The notes under the pieces: generated by a model | The model's input: the letters and a program-made list of their open reading frames with translations, nothing else | Told to the model about the DNA's origin: nothing | Databases searched by the model: none | Assembly: GCA_032716605.1 (NCBI GenBank) | Contig: CM064506.1 | Span: 13,984,131 to 14,048,130, forward strand | Length of the DNA: 64,000 nucleotides | Origin: Paralithodes platypus | Taxonomy: Eukaryota; Arthropoda; Malacostraca; Decapoda; Lithodidae | Reading direction: 5' to 3' | Part shown: positions 10,836-22,490 of the stretch, piece after piece | Position numbering within the stretch: the stretch's first letter is position 1 | Layout of the letters: every line of letters starts with the position of its first letter | Position numbers and translations under genes: made by a program

Positions 10836-11415
10836 TAATCAATACTCCAACTAAGTACAGTACAGTATAATTTTGTGATATCTTGTAGTGGGCATCAGAC
10901 TCGGATATAAGTTCACTGTTAATTAAATTGGTTTGTGATTTGATCTTGCGAATCCTGGAAGTATTACCTTATTCACAAGACAGGCAGGATGTGTAACACC
11001 TTCGGTATGATGGCAATATTATTTTGATTTTATTCTGGCTAACACTAGACAATTTTTTCAACTTAGGAAGGACCTTTAGATGTTAGAATGACAGGCTCAG
11101 TGATATGGCTAATATTTCCTGTGATAATTGAAATGAGAATAGTGATTGGTATATATGAGGATAAGCTGAGAGATAAGGTAGGTAATGTAGAGCAGAGAAG
11201 GCAGTTAGGTGTTATGAGAACAGTATCAGTGAAGAGATGTATACAAACAGATTTGCTTGGTATAGGCATGTGTAGGGGTTGGATTGATTAGGTGAAGAAA
11301 TGCAAGTTTGTTAATGTTAAGGGGTTTCCAGTATCAGGGATGTCAGATGTAAAAACTTACATGTAAAACTGTATATATTGTGGGATCTGGTAAGCTGAGG
11401 TTAGTGTGGAAAAAG
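10836..11415. other. no gene; fragment of palindromic family F
   Basis: 11000-11085 carries 'ttttattctggctaacac' and 'cttaggaaggac', hallmarks of the MITE family seen best at 48210-48412. The rest is AT-rich and non-coding. Confidence 0.4.
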
Positions 11416-11545
11416 GAATATATCTGAGGAGGAACACTATTGACAATGTGTCGCATATAGCTTCTTCAGGTCACTAGACTAGTAACCTGAAGAAGCTATC
11501 TGCGACATGTCAATCAAGTGCTCCTCCTCATACGGTGATATATTA
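11416..11545. repeat. inverted repeat, arms about 55 bp
   Basis: The left arm 11416-11471 (ending 'tagcttcttcaggt') is mirrored at 11483-11545 ('acctgaagaagcta' onward) around an 11-bp spacer that is itself palindromic (actagacta core). It can form a long hairpin. Possibly a small foldback MITE; no second copy seen here. Confidence 0.7.
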
Positions 11546-11935
11546 ATTCTGTCAACTTTTCAAAGTTAGTTCAACAGGTTTGTATCTATAGAGTGTGTTG
11601 ATGAATTCTGCTACCTAGGTGATGTGGGCTGGTGCAGAGTTCAGTTCTTTACTTACTTTAGACTACTATTTCTTAGCTGGTGGGAAATTGTCATGTGGAG
11701 AGAATGAGTGAGAATGATTGGTTGAAGCGAGTAAAAAGTATAGAAGTGGATAAATGGACTGGAGTAGGTATATTGAAGAAGTATTTTGGGGTTAAGTGGC
11801 TTGATAGGAATGCTGCAGGGAACCACATGATATGAAGTATGACTTAGGTGAACAAGGCATACCTGTACAAAACAGGAACTGCCTTTACTAGCGAGGAATG
11901 GTAGAATTAGCTTCATGATAGCCACAGGTCCTTCC
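11546..11935. other. no gene seen
   Basis: No supported coding sequence or shared repeat. Confidence 0.4.
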
Positions 11936-12240
11936 TATCTATCTATCTATCTATTGCCTGACGCCGTGATCCCCGAAGGGGTGGCCACGAACGAACCGCC
12001 CCCATGCACCTCTGTCCCCAGTCAGTCGACGCCCCTCCCCCCAACCAGCACCGCCTTCGTTCATGTAGTTCCTCACTCCATCCTTCCACCTCATATTCGG
12101 TCTACCTCTCCCCCTCTGTCCCTCCACCTCGCTCTCGTACACCCTCTTAGTCATTCTCTCGCTTTCCATACGTTCCATATGGCCGAACCATCTCAAGTTG
12201 TTCCTTTTCACACTTTCCAGCACATCTACCTCCACACCTT
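11936..12240 (-). pseudogene. LINE-A 3' end, minus strand, (TAGA)n tail
   Basis: The minus strand encodes an open 94-codon stretch with NNLRWFGHMERM and RGRGRPNMRW segments, then the GC-rich 3' end and the tail, seen here as (CTAT)n at 11936-11955. It is almost identical to 3610-3909 and truncated at the 5' side at 12240, where unrelated sequence begins. Confidence 0.8.
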
Positions 12241-12459
12241 CCTAAGTTGCATAAAATTGTCTAATGGTAACCAGAATAAAATGAAAAGTAGGCATTACTG
12301 TACTAAAAGAGATAATTCAAGGCTGCTACACACCACGGTCAGTTGGAGTACAGTACTGTACACTGTAAAATGTATTAGGTTTATGGAAGGTATAACAAGG
12401 GTAATTAAAGTGTCCATACTAGTTAACCTTTACAAGTTTATTGTTAGCATATGTATATA

Positions 12460-12684
12460 CAGTATTTTTGTTTTGACAGCAAGCTAAATTTGTAAATTTT
12501 TCGATAGAAAAATTTCTCCGGCGAAACTGGATTTCTCCATACAATGCTGGCTCGCTTTCGCTCGCCAGGAAGAAATCGGCACCTGGATGGGGATAAACAT
12601 CTTAAACAGTTGGCTGAATGGATTCAAGCCAGGGAAAGAGAGAAGAGGAGAGAAAGATAAAAAAAAAAAAAACGGTGACCCCCC
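12460..12684. mobile_element. half of TTAA-2 foldback MITE
   Basis: Matches the right half of 50785-51159: 'gacagcaagctaaatttgta', 'ggctcgctttcgctcgcc', 'cacctggatggggataaac', an A-rich run, and a terminal '(g)tgacccccc' followed by TTAA (12685-12688). The left half is missing. Confidence 0.65.
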
Positions 12685-12783
12685 TTAACCCTTTTAGTAC
12701 AGTGACACCTTTCTTAATGTTATTCTGGCTATCTTTAGACAAGTATACTCAGCTTATGAAGGATGTGTGGGAGTCGGAGAGTA

Positions 12784-13088
12784 GACCGGGTATCACATGA
12801 GCGTTTTTTCTAAATTTTTATATAGTCAACACTGGTCTGGCAGCTTAAAAGTTTTAACTTTGTAAATAAATCTGGCATCTAATTTAAGCTATCTTCACTC
12901 TAGTTTCCTAAATTAATCTAAGTTTAGTTTTTTGTATCAGTGCTAAAGATTTCAGAAATATCTAGTTTAGCTAAATCAACGTATCTAGTTTCCTAATTTG
13001 ATTTAAGTGAGTCTAGTTTTTTGTATCAGTGCAAAAGATTCCTCAAATATCTAGTTTACCTAAATTAATTTATCTTCAATCTAGTTTC
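12784..13088. repeat. derived Harbinger-MITE fragment with internal tandem copy
   Basis: Starts 'ccgggtatcacatgagcg', a diverged terminus of the 211-bp MITE at 24896, and continues with 'cactggtctggcagctt'. After that an ~85-bp block ('ctagtttcctaa' to 'gtatcagtgc' to 'ctagttt') occurs about twice in tandem. No right terminus; LINE-A starts directly after. Confidence 0.5.
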
Positions 13089-13089
13089 A

Positions 13090-14072
13090 ATTGTGTTGTG
13101 GAGAAGTATCTGGAGAAGAAACAAAAGGTGTATGTTGCCTTTATGGACTTGGAGAAGGCCTATGACAGAGTGGATAGAGAAGGTTTGTGGAAAGTACTTA
13201 GAATATACGGAGTAGAGGGCAAGTTGCTGAAAGCAGTGAAGAGCATGTATGAGGGTGCAAAGGCGGCAGTACGTGTGGAGAGTGAGCAGAGCGAGTTCTT
13301 TGACCTGAATGTTGGTTTGAAACAGGGGTGTGTGATGTCCCTGTGGTTGTTTACTGTATATATGGATGGAGTCATGAAAGAAATCCTATCAAGAGCAGTG
13401 GATGTTGGTGTATCGCTGAAAAGGGAGGGAATTGAGTGGAAGCTACCTATACTGCTGTTTGCGGATGATACAGTTCTGATGAGTGATAATGAATGGGAGT
13501 TGCAGGGTCTGGTAAATGAGTTTGGAACTGTGTGCGAAAAACGGAATTTGAAGGTAAATACGGGGAAGAGCAAGGTTATGGTCTTCGAAAGGGGTGAAGT
13601 CACAGAGTGTGAGGTGAAGCTGAACGGTCAGGCTATGGAGATCGTCAACTCTTTTAAGTATCTGGGCAGTGTTGAGTAAAGATGGGACTATGGATGAAGA
13701 AGTACGGGAGAGGGTACAACAGGGGAAGAGGGTTGTAGGAACGCTAAAAGCAGTAACAAGAAATAGGGTGGTCAGTATGGAAGTGAAGAAGTCCTTGCAT
13801 GACAGTGTGGTAATCCCGACACTGACTTACGGAAGCGAAGCATGGACGTTGGTTGAGAGACTCAGACCAAGAGTGAGAGCAGTGGAAATGAATTACTTAA
13901 GGAGTGCATGCGGAGTTACATGGAGGGATAGACAGACTAATGAGGAAGTAAGAAGGAGGTGTGGTGTGGAGGTAGATGTGCTGGAAAGTGTGAAAAGGAA
14001 CAACTTGAGATGGTTAGGCCATATGGAACGTATGGAAAGCGAGAGAATGACTAAGAGGGTGTACGAGAGTAG
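13090..14072 (+). pseudogene. LINE-A ORF2, best copy in the window
   Basis: The frame covers VYVAFMDLEKAYDRVDREGL (motif A), NVGLKQGCVMSLWLF (motif B), LLFADDTVLMSD (motif C), KVNTGKSKVM, then NSFKYLGSV. A one-base shift at about 13672-13679 breaks the frame, which resumes with KRVVGTLKAVTRNR, LTYGSEAWTL and LRWLGHMERM and is cut off at about 14072 before the 3' UTR. The reverse-transcriptase signature and the TAGA tails of sister copies point to an RTE-like clade. It lacks the endonuclease and is dead. Confidence 0.85.
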
Positions 14073-15081
14073 TTGCGGATGTTCAACCATTATTAGTACT
14101 GTACAGTACTGTTAGGAAGATTTGGCTTTACAATCATGAATAATAATAATGAATATACTGAATGATTCTTGTTGCTTAAAACAAACATATATTTTGTTAT
14201 CACCGGTGCTTGTTCTCACTATCTACAGTCAAAATCAATAATTCAATAAAAAAAAATTTGTTGACCTGTCTAATATCAAGTTACAGTAATTTCCCTTGTG
14301 TTTACTAATAGCCTTTGTTTAGTACATATTCTTTCACAGCATTGAAATGTTAGTTAATGTCCTTCCCTCACTCTCTCTCTCTAGATCTATTACAAATTAC
14401 CGTACATCAAGGTTTTCGTTGAACTTTTGATTTTTACTGTACCTCATATGCAACCCTTTGATTCCTAGAGGTCCTTCGTAAGCTGAATAAAATCAGCTAT
14501 TAGCCAGAATAATATTGCAATTTAAGTCATTTTATTGAAGGGGATAACCCTTTCAGTATTATGCTGCTTTTATGCAATTTTTCTGGTTAACATTGGCCGA
14601 TTTTATTCAGATTTGGATGGCTCTATGGATTAACCTCTTATTGGCGGCGCTCGACTTAAGTCGTGCACCAATTTGCAGCAAGTTAGGAGCATTATTAAGG
14701 CTTTTAAAGGGTTAAAATCGAGTGCAAATGGCCGGGAGCGCAGCGGGCCAGACAGCCGACTCCCAGGGCTTACCGCCGCCCATTAACTCATGTTCCCTGT
14801 GTTCTCGAGAGGCCGGCAGTGTAGCCAGTAGTGAGCATAGCTGGGAAAAATATACCGCTATACGCTAAACTCCCATGTTCGTAGCACCACTGCAAGAGAA
14901 CCACGAGTGCTACGTAGCTCGTTCTGGTCTCATTTTGAAGCTTTTAGCTCCTAGTTTTTTGCTGAATACATTTCTTTTCATGCAGACACTTGATTGATCA
15001 TTCAGGAGGGCCTGAATATGCCCAAATGAGCCCAAAACACCCCGCTAGACAAGGGTTAAGAATGGTTAAACTCTGGCTCCC
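14073..15081. other. no gene; scattered repeat pieces
   Basis: Contains family-F-like stretches ('gctgaataaaatcagctatt' near 14482) and a GC-richer stretch 14630-15060 with a 'cgacttaagtcg' palindrome, possibly another TTAA-bounded relic. No coding support. Confidence 0.4.
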
Positions 15082-15150
15082 TTAACCCGGGAGCTGCGGG
15101 GAGACTCTTAAGAGTTCCCCCGGCGGACTGCGGGAAGACTCTTAAGAGCA
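15082..15150 (+). repeat. piggyBac left terminus (TTAA plus TIR and sub-terminal repeat)
   Basis: TTAA at 15082-15085 is followed by cccgggagctgcggggagac and 'tcttaagag'. A sub-terminal copy 'ctgcgggaagactcttaaga' lies 34 bp further in. The layout (terminal plus internal repeat, TTAA target) fits piggyBac. I could not find the right terminus downstream of 18021. Confidence 0.7.
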
Positions 15151-15305
15151 GAGCTTTTGAACGTGTACCAAAACCGCGCGTTTATAGCCAGGCGGCTGAA
15201 AATTGGTGTGGGTATAGTACTACATGTCAACTCTCGACACCACCCCGCCAAACGCTCGCCCCGCACTCGTGCAAGCACCACCGCGCCAGTAACCAAGCAC
15301 TAGTC

Positions 15306-18021
15306 ATGGAGCCCACACGTCCCTCACGCTCGCTCCCTGATGACACAACCAGCCCTCCTTCTGGTGGTGTTAGCCGCCGTGGAAGGCAGAGGGTGGCTGC
15401 TAAAGACCCTAGCTACCAGTACGACACGCCCTACAGCTCGGAGGACGAAACACCAGCACCCAAAGCACGAAAAACACGTGCAAGCACGGCAAAGGTACAG
15501 AGGTCATAGGTGTTTCGGGACACTGCCACCACGACCCAGGCCACTGCAACAACCACTACCACCACCACTGCCACCACTGCCACCCCTGCCACCGGTACCA
15601 GCGACGCAGGAGGCCGCCCTAGGGCTGCAGAACCTGCGGGGGCAGGAAAAATTAAAGGCACGGGCGTAGGGAAGAGAACCCGTACGCCAGCCACAGTGAC
15701 CCTACCACCACCACCACCACCACCACCAGCCGCCCCTGGCCCGGCTGCCCCTGCTGCCCCTGCCGCCCCTGCTGCCCCTGCCCAAGGAAACGTGAAGGGG
15801 AAAGGGAGAGGGAAAGCGACTGCTGGCCCTGCTGGCCCTGGTGTCCCTGCCGGCCCTGCTGCCCCTGCTGTCCCTGCCGGCCCTGCTGCCCCTGCTGCCC
15901 CTGCCGCCTCTGCCGCCCCTGCCCAAGGAACAGAGAGAAGGGCGACAGGCACCACCATCATCTTGCCTGCCTCCAGGGCCACAAGACCACGCACCACTGC
16001 TGCCCCTGCCGCCGCCCCTGCCACCGCCTCTGCCACCGCCTCTGCTGTCCCTGTCCATAAGACTCCCGCACGTGCTAAAGTGACCCGGAAAACTCTGACA
16101 CCCATCAAAGTATGCCGCCCTGCTGTTTGATGGTGATTCGCAGGGCATTGGCAGCCCGGGTTTCGACGACGAAGCCCTAGCACGGGACCAAGGGTGGGGG
16201 GATTTGGGAGTGGACAGTGGGAGTGAGTCCGACGTCGGTGACGAGAATGAGGAAGGGCATCGTCTGTCAAGTGAAGAGGAGGGTGATGATGATGCAGTGC
16301 TGTATCGCGACCATGGAAGCGATATTTCAGACGCTGAAGGAGACGCAGACGACATTCCGATCCCTGGGCTGCCTTCGTTCGATTGGTCTGACGGGGTCAA
16401 TTTTGTACCTGACGTGCCCCAGTTCAATCCTGGGACGTCAGGAACAACTGACGACTGGCCCTGTGACGATCAAGCGAACGAAAGCGACTTCTTCCTCGCT
16501 TTTTTCGATATGGAGGTAATGACGTACATCGTTGCCCAAACAAACGCCTACTACAGGTGGGTGTTTGGCAGATTGGACGTCATTTCTCCAAAAGCGAGAA
16601 TACGAGGCTGGGTGGATACGACTGTGGAAGAATTTATGACGTTCTTTGCCTTGTTGTTCCTCATGCCTCTGATCAAGAAGCATGTGTTGCAACACTATTG
16701 GAAGCACGACCCTCTCATCGCCACCCCAACTTTCAATAAGTTCATGACTCGTGACAGATTTTTGTTGCTGCTAAGATTTATGCACTTTGCAGACAACGAC
16801 AATCCTAACAGGATTGACAGGATATGGAAAGTTCGGGATGTGTTCACCATGTTGTTGGAGAGGTATAGGAAATACTTTTACCCCTTCCTCAATTTGGTGA
16901 TTGATGAGTCGCTCGTGCTCTTCAAAGGACGTCTTGTTTTCAAGCAGTATATCCCCTTGAAAAGGCATAGGTTCGGAATCAAGCTCTTCGTTTTGTGTGA
17001 CTGTGAAACTGGAATAGTGCTTGACATGATCGTGTATACAGGCACTGACATTGACATACCGAAAGCCGCTGCCAATGACCCCATGGGCATGTCAGGTGCC
17101 ATCGTCAGGAAAATGTTGGCACCTTACCTGGGCAAAGGCCACATCATCTACACTGACAACTGGTATACTTCTCCTGCTCTCAGCCAGTTTCTTCATGACA
17201 ACCAAACGGGGTCATGTGGGACTGTCAGAAAGACAAGAAAGTTTATGCCTAAGTTCACCGGTAATGTCATTCCTCTTACAGATGCCTCCTCCAGTGACAC
17301 ACCTTCAGAAGACGACCTGGCCCAGGAACACCGCGAGAGGCATGTGTGAAGAAGGCGACGAAAGGGGCAGAAATACAAGCAGCTCGAGAAGTGTGGGAAA
17401 GTGATAGCCCTGAAGTGGAAGGATAAACGAGACGTCCACCTGCTTTCCACCGTCCACAGAGGTGCCCAGGTGGATTCTGGCAAAATCCACTACCGAACCA
17501 GGAAGACCATCTACAAGCCCGACATGGTATTGGACTATACCAAGAACATGCGCCTGGTGGACAAGTCTGACTGTCAGCTGTCAGGCGTTGAGTGTCTGAG
17601 GAAGACTGTGAAGTGGTATCACAAGCTCTTCCTCCACCTAGTTGATATCACGATGCTCAACGCCTACAACTTGTGGTTGGTGAAGAAGGATATGTCCCCA
17701 AACCAGAAGCTGAAATTCCGGGAGTTCGTCTACAACGTCTCATACCAACTCCTGGAGAAGTATGGCACCACCACTCACAGACATACGGCATGGCGTGGGG
17801 ATCACGTTCCTGACCGAGTCCAGGTGGGTGTCCAAAGACACTACCTAACCAACACCGAGCTGATTGGCACTCGTCACAGGCAGGTGCAGTGCACCGTCTG
17901 CAGCTCCAGTGTCAGGAAACCCCATGTCACCAAAAGAGTCACCTCAATGTGCACCGAGTGCAAAGTTCCACTCTGCCTGGGTGACTGCTTCAGGGACTAC
18001 CACACCTTCAAGAATTACTGA
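15306..18021 (+). pseudogene. piggyBac transposase, decayed (DDD cut-and-paste)
   Basis: piggyBac enzymes excise and insert DNA at TTAA. The start chosen is ATG 15306. The N-terminal ~275 codons are disordered Ala/Pro/Thr-rich, interrupted by in-frame TAG at 15507. A frameshift lies near 16100-16130. The next frame (through 17349) holds an acidic linker, then the transposase core with a first Asp in LVIDESL (D at 16903) and a second in YTDNWY (17155). TGA at 17347 replaces what may have been CGA. The last part (17401-18021) carries the third Asp in MRLVDKSD (17560), a KWYHKLFLHLVD helix and a C-terminal Cys-rich zinc domain (CTVCSSS..CTECKVPLC..C..H). All three catalytic Asp are intact, but at least three lesions exclude a normal product unless host splicing or readthrough intervenes. 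Confidence 0.9.
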
Positions 18022-18026
18022 GTATC

Positions 18027-18238
18027 GCCCCCTGCCCTGCCCTGCCCTGGACTCGCCCCCTGCCCTGCCCTGCCCTGCCCTGCCCTGCCCTGCCCTGCCC
18101 TGCCCTGCCCTGCCCTGCCCTGCCCTGCCCTGCCCTGCCCTGCCCTGCCCTGCCCTGCCCTGCCCTGCCCTGCCCTGCCCTGCCCTGCCCTGCCCTGCCC
18201 TGCCCTGCCCTGCCCTGCCCTGCCCTGCCCTGCCCTGG
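18027..18238. repeat. (CCCTG)n pentanucleotide array
   Basis: About 40 CCCTG units, interrupted only at the ends by 'ggactcg', starting directly after the piggyBac stop codon. Confidence 0.95.
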
Positions 18239-18569
18239 ACTCGCGCCCTACCTTACCTGACCTAATTGATCACGCTACCTCATAATGTAACATATATTAT
18301 ATAATGTATAAGTTCCAAAGATGTCCCTGTGATATAGCTTTTACATTATATAATTGTATGTTTCATTATTTAGTTTATAAGTTTCAAAGATTTACATGTA
18401 ATATGCCTTCTTTTTTTAGTATATCAATATATATGTTTGTTATTAGCCTAAGTAATGTGTATATAATTATTTTCTTACCTCAAATGAATTGTACAAAAAT
18501 AATTATGTTTCAATAAATCCTGTCAAACCTACTAAGATAAAAAAAAAACAATAAAAAAACAAAAAAAAA
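18239..18569. other. AT-rich, no gene seen
   Basis: Includes an 'aataaa' at about 18511 that could be the poly(A) signal of the piggyBac unit. Confidence 0.4.
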
Positions 18570-18658
18570 ACAAGGTCATGTCATTGTACAGTATTCTTAC
18601 AATATGATATATTCTATGAATATTTCATATTGTTTGAATACAATGGCATGATCTTGTA
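18570..18658. repeat. inverted repeat between A-rich tracts
   Basis: 'caaggtcatgtcattgta' at about 18571 is mirrored by 'tacaatggcatgatcttg' ending about 18657. Flanked by oligo(A). Possible small foldback MITE. Confidence 0.6.
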
Positions 18659-18713
18659 AAAAAAAAAAATTTATCAAAAAATTTCTAGACAGTATAAAAC
18701 CTTCCCCATAACA

Positions 18714-18797
18714 CCCTCCTGGATTCGATCCCGCTACCCTACCACACTTTGAGTTTTCCAGTCTGTGACCTTACCAACCATGCCACAGGAGCTCATA
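18714..18797 (-). ncRNA. tRNA-like sequence (pseudogene or SINE head)
   Basis: The minus strand starts gctcctgtggcatggttggt (acceptor plus A-box-like) and ends with a B-box-like 'gggatcgaatcc' and 'aggagg', giving six complementary acceptor pairs. The anticodon arm is not well paired and no anticodon can be assigned, so it is not called a functional tRNA. Confidence 0.35.
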
Positions 18798-18860
18798 CCA
18801 AATATCACTCAAAACTTTGTGTCTACAATCGAAATGACAATATAAAAAAAAAATAATAAT

Positions 18861-18905
18861 TATCCCACCAATTTACGTTTGTAAATTGATGGGATTATCA
18901 ATTAA
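18861..18905. repeat. short hairpin
   Basis: 'atcccaccaatttac' mirrored by 'gtaaattgatgggat' across a 4-bp loop. AT-rich surroundings. Confidence 0.55.
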
Positions 18906-19850
18906 TATCATGCAAAGGTTTATAAAAGTTTGTCTCTGTCAAGAATTAGTAATTATATAACTTTATTCTGTCAAAAATTGCCCAAACACTCAGCAAAATT
19001 GCCCCTCTCAGTGTGACTCCACTAATTTTCACACGGTCAAGCGGTCACGGGGTGACCCTTGCCGCTCCTTGATGCTCCAGACACAGCAGCTCTGTCTGGG
19101 AACAAAATTTGTATAAATACAATAATGCATAAAATACTCCTCACAAATACATTTGTATTGTATAATATTGTAAATAAAAATTAATAATAACTGTGTGGGT
19201 GTCGAAAATTGCTCAACCAGCTTTCTTATGTCTCGCCTACGCGCGTATATTGGATTATACATAGTCATGACTGTCATACAAATACTTGCAGTAGGTCTCG
19301 AATATACATTTAGATTGCATATTACTTGGAAATAAATAAATATAAGTTTCTCTGGTGGCAATCTACCCTTTCGCAAGTGTAAGGAGACACCAGTCTATAT
19401 TTAACTCTCTATCACAAAAGGCAATCTGCCTGTGTTTACTGACCACCCTCGTTGCTGGTCTATAATATAGTACTTTATTTACAGTCAATGGCCTACATGT
19501 TTCTGTGGTACTTCACATGTGTCTAAAATGCAATGTCTGCTTGCATAAAAATGCAATTCTGAAGTCCATTTATACGTACGACATACGCATGTCTCAGTTT
19601 CTCTCTCTCTCTCTCCATTCCTGACTCATGTTATTGTAGACCTCTTGGTGGCAACGAACACCAGACACCTGGTAGACATAAGGTTCAAAATACCAAGACA
19701 TCCATACGCCTCGGGCGCCTCCACAATTATCACAAAGCTGGCTATCTATCTAGAGATCTCCCTGCCTGCCTTCCCTCTCTCTATGACTCACTCACTCACT
19801 CCCTGCATGCCTCCCTCCCACCCACCCACCCTTTCAGGCTTCCGTCTGCT
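18906..19850. other. no gene seen
   Basis: A short (CT)n run at about 19603; otherwise unremarkable. Confidence 0.4.
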
Positions 19851-20410
19851 AGAAACTCATTGATAATGTGCGTAAATATCGCATGAATTGGTCTATATGC
19901 GGTATATATTTTGATATATGGCACGTCTACATACGTACAAGTCTGTATTATAGCATGACAGTGCTCTAAGTACAAGATATAAGTGATATTTATGGCGTAA
20001 CACACCCTCTCCCCCTTTCATTCCCAGCACAAGTCACTCACACCTTGGTTCACGCATAGAAACTCCTTGATAATGTGCGTAAATATCGCATGAATTGGTC
20101 TATATGCGGTATATATTTTGATATATGGCATGTCTACATACGTACAAGTCTGTATTATAGCATGACAGTGCTCTAAGTACAAGATATAAGTGATATGTAT
20201 GGCGTAAACTACACTCTCAGCTCATAAATTGCCGCCAAACCTCCAACACATCTTCATTCCCGCCTAAAAATGATCTTATAATTCCCTTATATATTGCAAT
20301 TTTTGGTCACTATGAGGCATATTCATTGTTATATGGGTGGCCTACACACGTATACATACTCTACATAGCCTAAAAGGGCTCAAAAAAGGAGATATACGTG
20401 ATAATACGCG
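19851..20410. repeat. tandem repeat, period about 207 bp, 2.7 copies
   Basis: The unit beginning 'agaaactc.ttgataatgtg' at 19851 recurs at 20058. The first ~150 bp of each is over 95% identical; the unit ends differ. A third, much more diverged unit spans about 20268-20410 (ending 'gatatacgtgataatacgcg'). Confidence 0.75.
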
Positions 20411-20748
20411 GTAACCCACCCCCTCCTCCCTCTCCTTCTATCCCCTGGGCGCGTGAAAAATTCGGCAGGGAAATCTCGGCGCTCGATGACAATCTAGCCG
20501 CGCGGTGCCATTCGCTCCACATTTTTCAACTACGGACCGGTCCCCCCCCGCCCCCAGACATTTTTTTGGGGGTCAAATATATATGGGCCGATGCACGCAA
20601 ACATTCCCTACACGATGATGTACTTTTTATCGAATTTGACAATGGGTCCCAAAATCATCATAGGTGCGCACAGTCTTACCCTGTAGAAAACCCCCTGTGC
20701 GCACGTCTTAGGTTAATATTAATATTAAGTTAATATTAGGGTTTCTAC
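20411..20748. other. no gene seen
   Basis: C- and T-rich patches and an AT-rich end. No supported ORF. Confidence 0.4.
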
Positions 20749-20752
20749 TTAA

Positions 20753-21397
20753 CCCTCCAGCCCCGGCTATGTATTATATATATATTCCTCGAAACCCGGG
20801 TGTTTTGGCCGAAAAACGTCTAGGCTAGGCTACCGTATATTCGTTAATCAGACTGCTTCCCGCATTCCCGCGCATCCCCAAGCGTAGCTGTGTTATTTAC
20901 CTGTAGAATGGCATTAAGTAGAGCTCTCTAAGTCAACTGGTTGAGCTGTGATGATGATTTCATTGGAGATAACTTTATGGCCAAAACAGCCACTTTACAC
21001 CACTTTTCGATACTTAACAACAACATACAGGCACACACGAACAAGCGACGCTCTCCTTCTTGTGGCCGGAGATGCGGGGCGACGGTCCAGCCGGCTGTTG
21101 TTTACATGCGTCGGACCGACGCCTCGCACACGAAGCTCACAGGCTTTCAACCACTGGGCGTTTAAGAGACCATCCGGGTACCTGTTATATGCTTTTTTAT
21201 GGGCGTTCAAGAGCCCTTCCGTGGTGAGAGGGTTAATGCCATTCTACAGGTAAATAACACAGCTACGCTTGGGGATGCGCGGGAATGCGGGAAGCAGTCA
21301 GATTAACAAATATACGGTAGCCTAGCCTAGACGTTTTTCGGCCAAAACACCCGGGTTTCGGGGAATATATATATAATACATAGCCGGGGCTGGAGGG
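20753..21397. mobile_element. TTAA-1 foldback MITE (645 bp, about 165-bp TIRs)
   Basis: It starts ccctccagccccggctatgt and ends with the mirror. The arms (20753-20918 and 21233-21397) are nearly perfect inverted repeats. TTAA flanks both sides (20749-20752, 21398-21401). The interior has no long ORF. TTAA plus C-run termini suggest piggyBac-type mobilisation in trans. A solo inner end of the same family is at 31949-31982. Confidence 0.85.
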
Positions 21398-22490
21398 TTA
21401 AACACAGACCGGACCTCGACACAGACTGTGAAATCGTCTGGATCCAACTCCAACTTTCCAACTGTAAATCACTCCTTCTCGCTGCTTTCTACAAACCACC
21501 TTCTTCCAACACTGATTACTTACACAACCTTCACACATCCCTAGCACGTATTAACGCAGACAAGCACATATGGATCTCAGGCGAGTTTAACCTCCCTGAC
21601 ATTGACTGGACTGCCATCTCTCCTCTCGATGCTGACACTCCTGATCCTATCATTCCCCACACTAACAGACGCCAACTACACGATACCTTCATAGACACCA
21701 TCAATACATTCTCACTTTCACAAACAGTACTCAAGCCAACACGAACACAAATTCGCCCCGGTGGCGATGGCGGCCCTTCTACCACATCTCACACCTTAGA
21801 CCTATTTCTCACTAACAACATTCTTCACATAACAAACACACAAGTTGTTCCAGGACTGAGCGACCATGACAATGTACTTGTTGACGCTGATCTCCGACCA
21901 ACTAGACAAAAACAGCGACCAAGACCTATCTTTATCTACTCCAGAGCTGACTTAGACGCGATCAAACAAGACTTGACTAAACTCAAAAATTACTTTTTTA
22001 TAACAGACCCACACACAAGACCCCTCTTAACAAACTGGAACAACTTGCAACACACCATCCATACAGCCATGCACAAATACATACCACATAAAAACCCATC
22101 AAGTAAATATAATCTTCCATGGTTCACCAGGGATCTACGTAGACAACATCGCAAAAAACAGACTTTATAAACGTGCGCAGACACACAACACACCTGTAAA
22201 CTGGACCGCATATACATCACACCAAAAAACATTTGCCAAAAACATAAAAAAAGCGGAACGCAAACACATAGCTTCTTATCTCGCAGACAACGTCAGAAAC
22301 AACACCAAACATTTCTTCAAATTTTTCAAGTCGTGCATCAACATCACTTAAAGACAACAACGACACTCTACAAACCACTCCAGAACACAAAGCACAGATA
22401 CTCAACACTCATTTCCAATCAGTATTCACACAAGAAAACAACCAAATACCTAACATGCCAGAAAACCCCTACCCACCCATACCCCACCTT
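21398..22490 (+). pseudogene. LINE-B endonuclease fragment
   Basis: Homologous to 39167-40255 (>95% over most of it). The open frame to 22170 encodes the C-terminal half of an apurinic-type endonuclease: AAFYKPPSSN, ISGEFNLPDIDW (the copy at 39300 has the canonical GDFN; here Asp is replaced by Glu), GLSDHDNVLVD. It ends at KKQTL* after a frameshift. The left boundary coincides exactly with a TTAA used by the adjoining foldback element. The right boundary at about 22490 is a breakpoint into unrelated sequence. Confidence 0.85.

Noticed and set aside
14634..15058. Possible further TTAA-bounded element
   Set aside because: TTAA occurs on both sides, but the termini match each other too poorly to call.
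15431..16270. 279-codon minus-strand ORF rich in Ala/Gly/Val
   Set aside because: Antisense shadow of the low-complexity N-terminal part of the piggyBac transposase.
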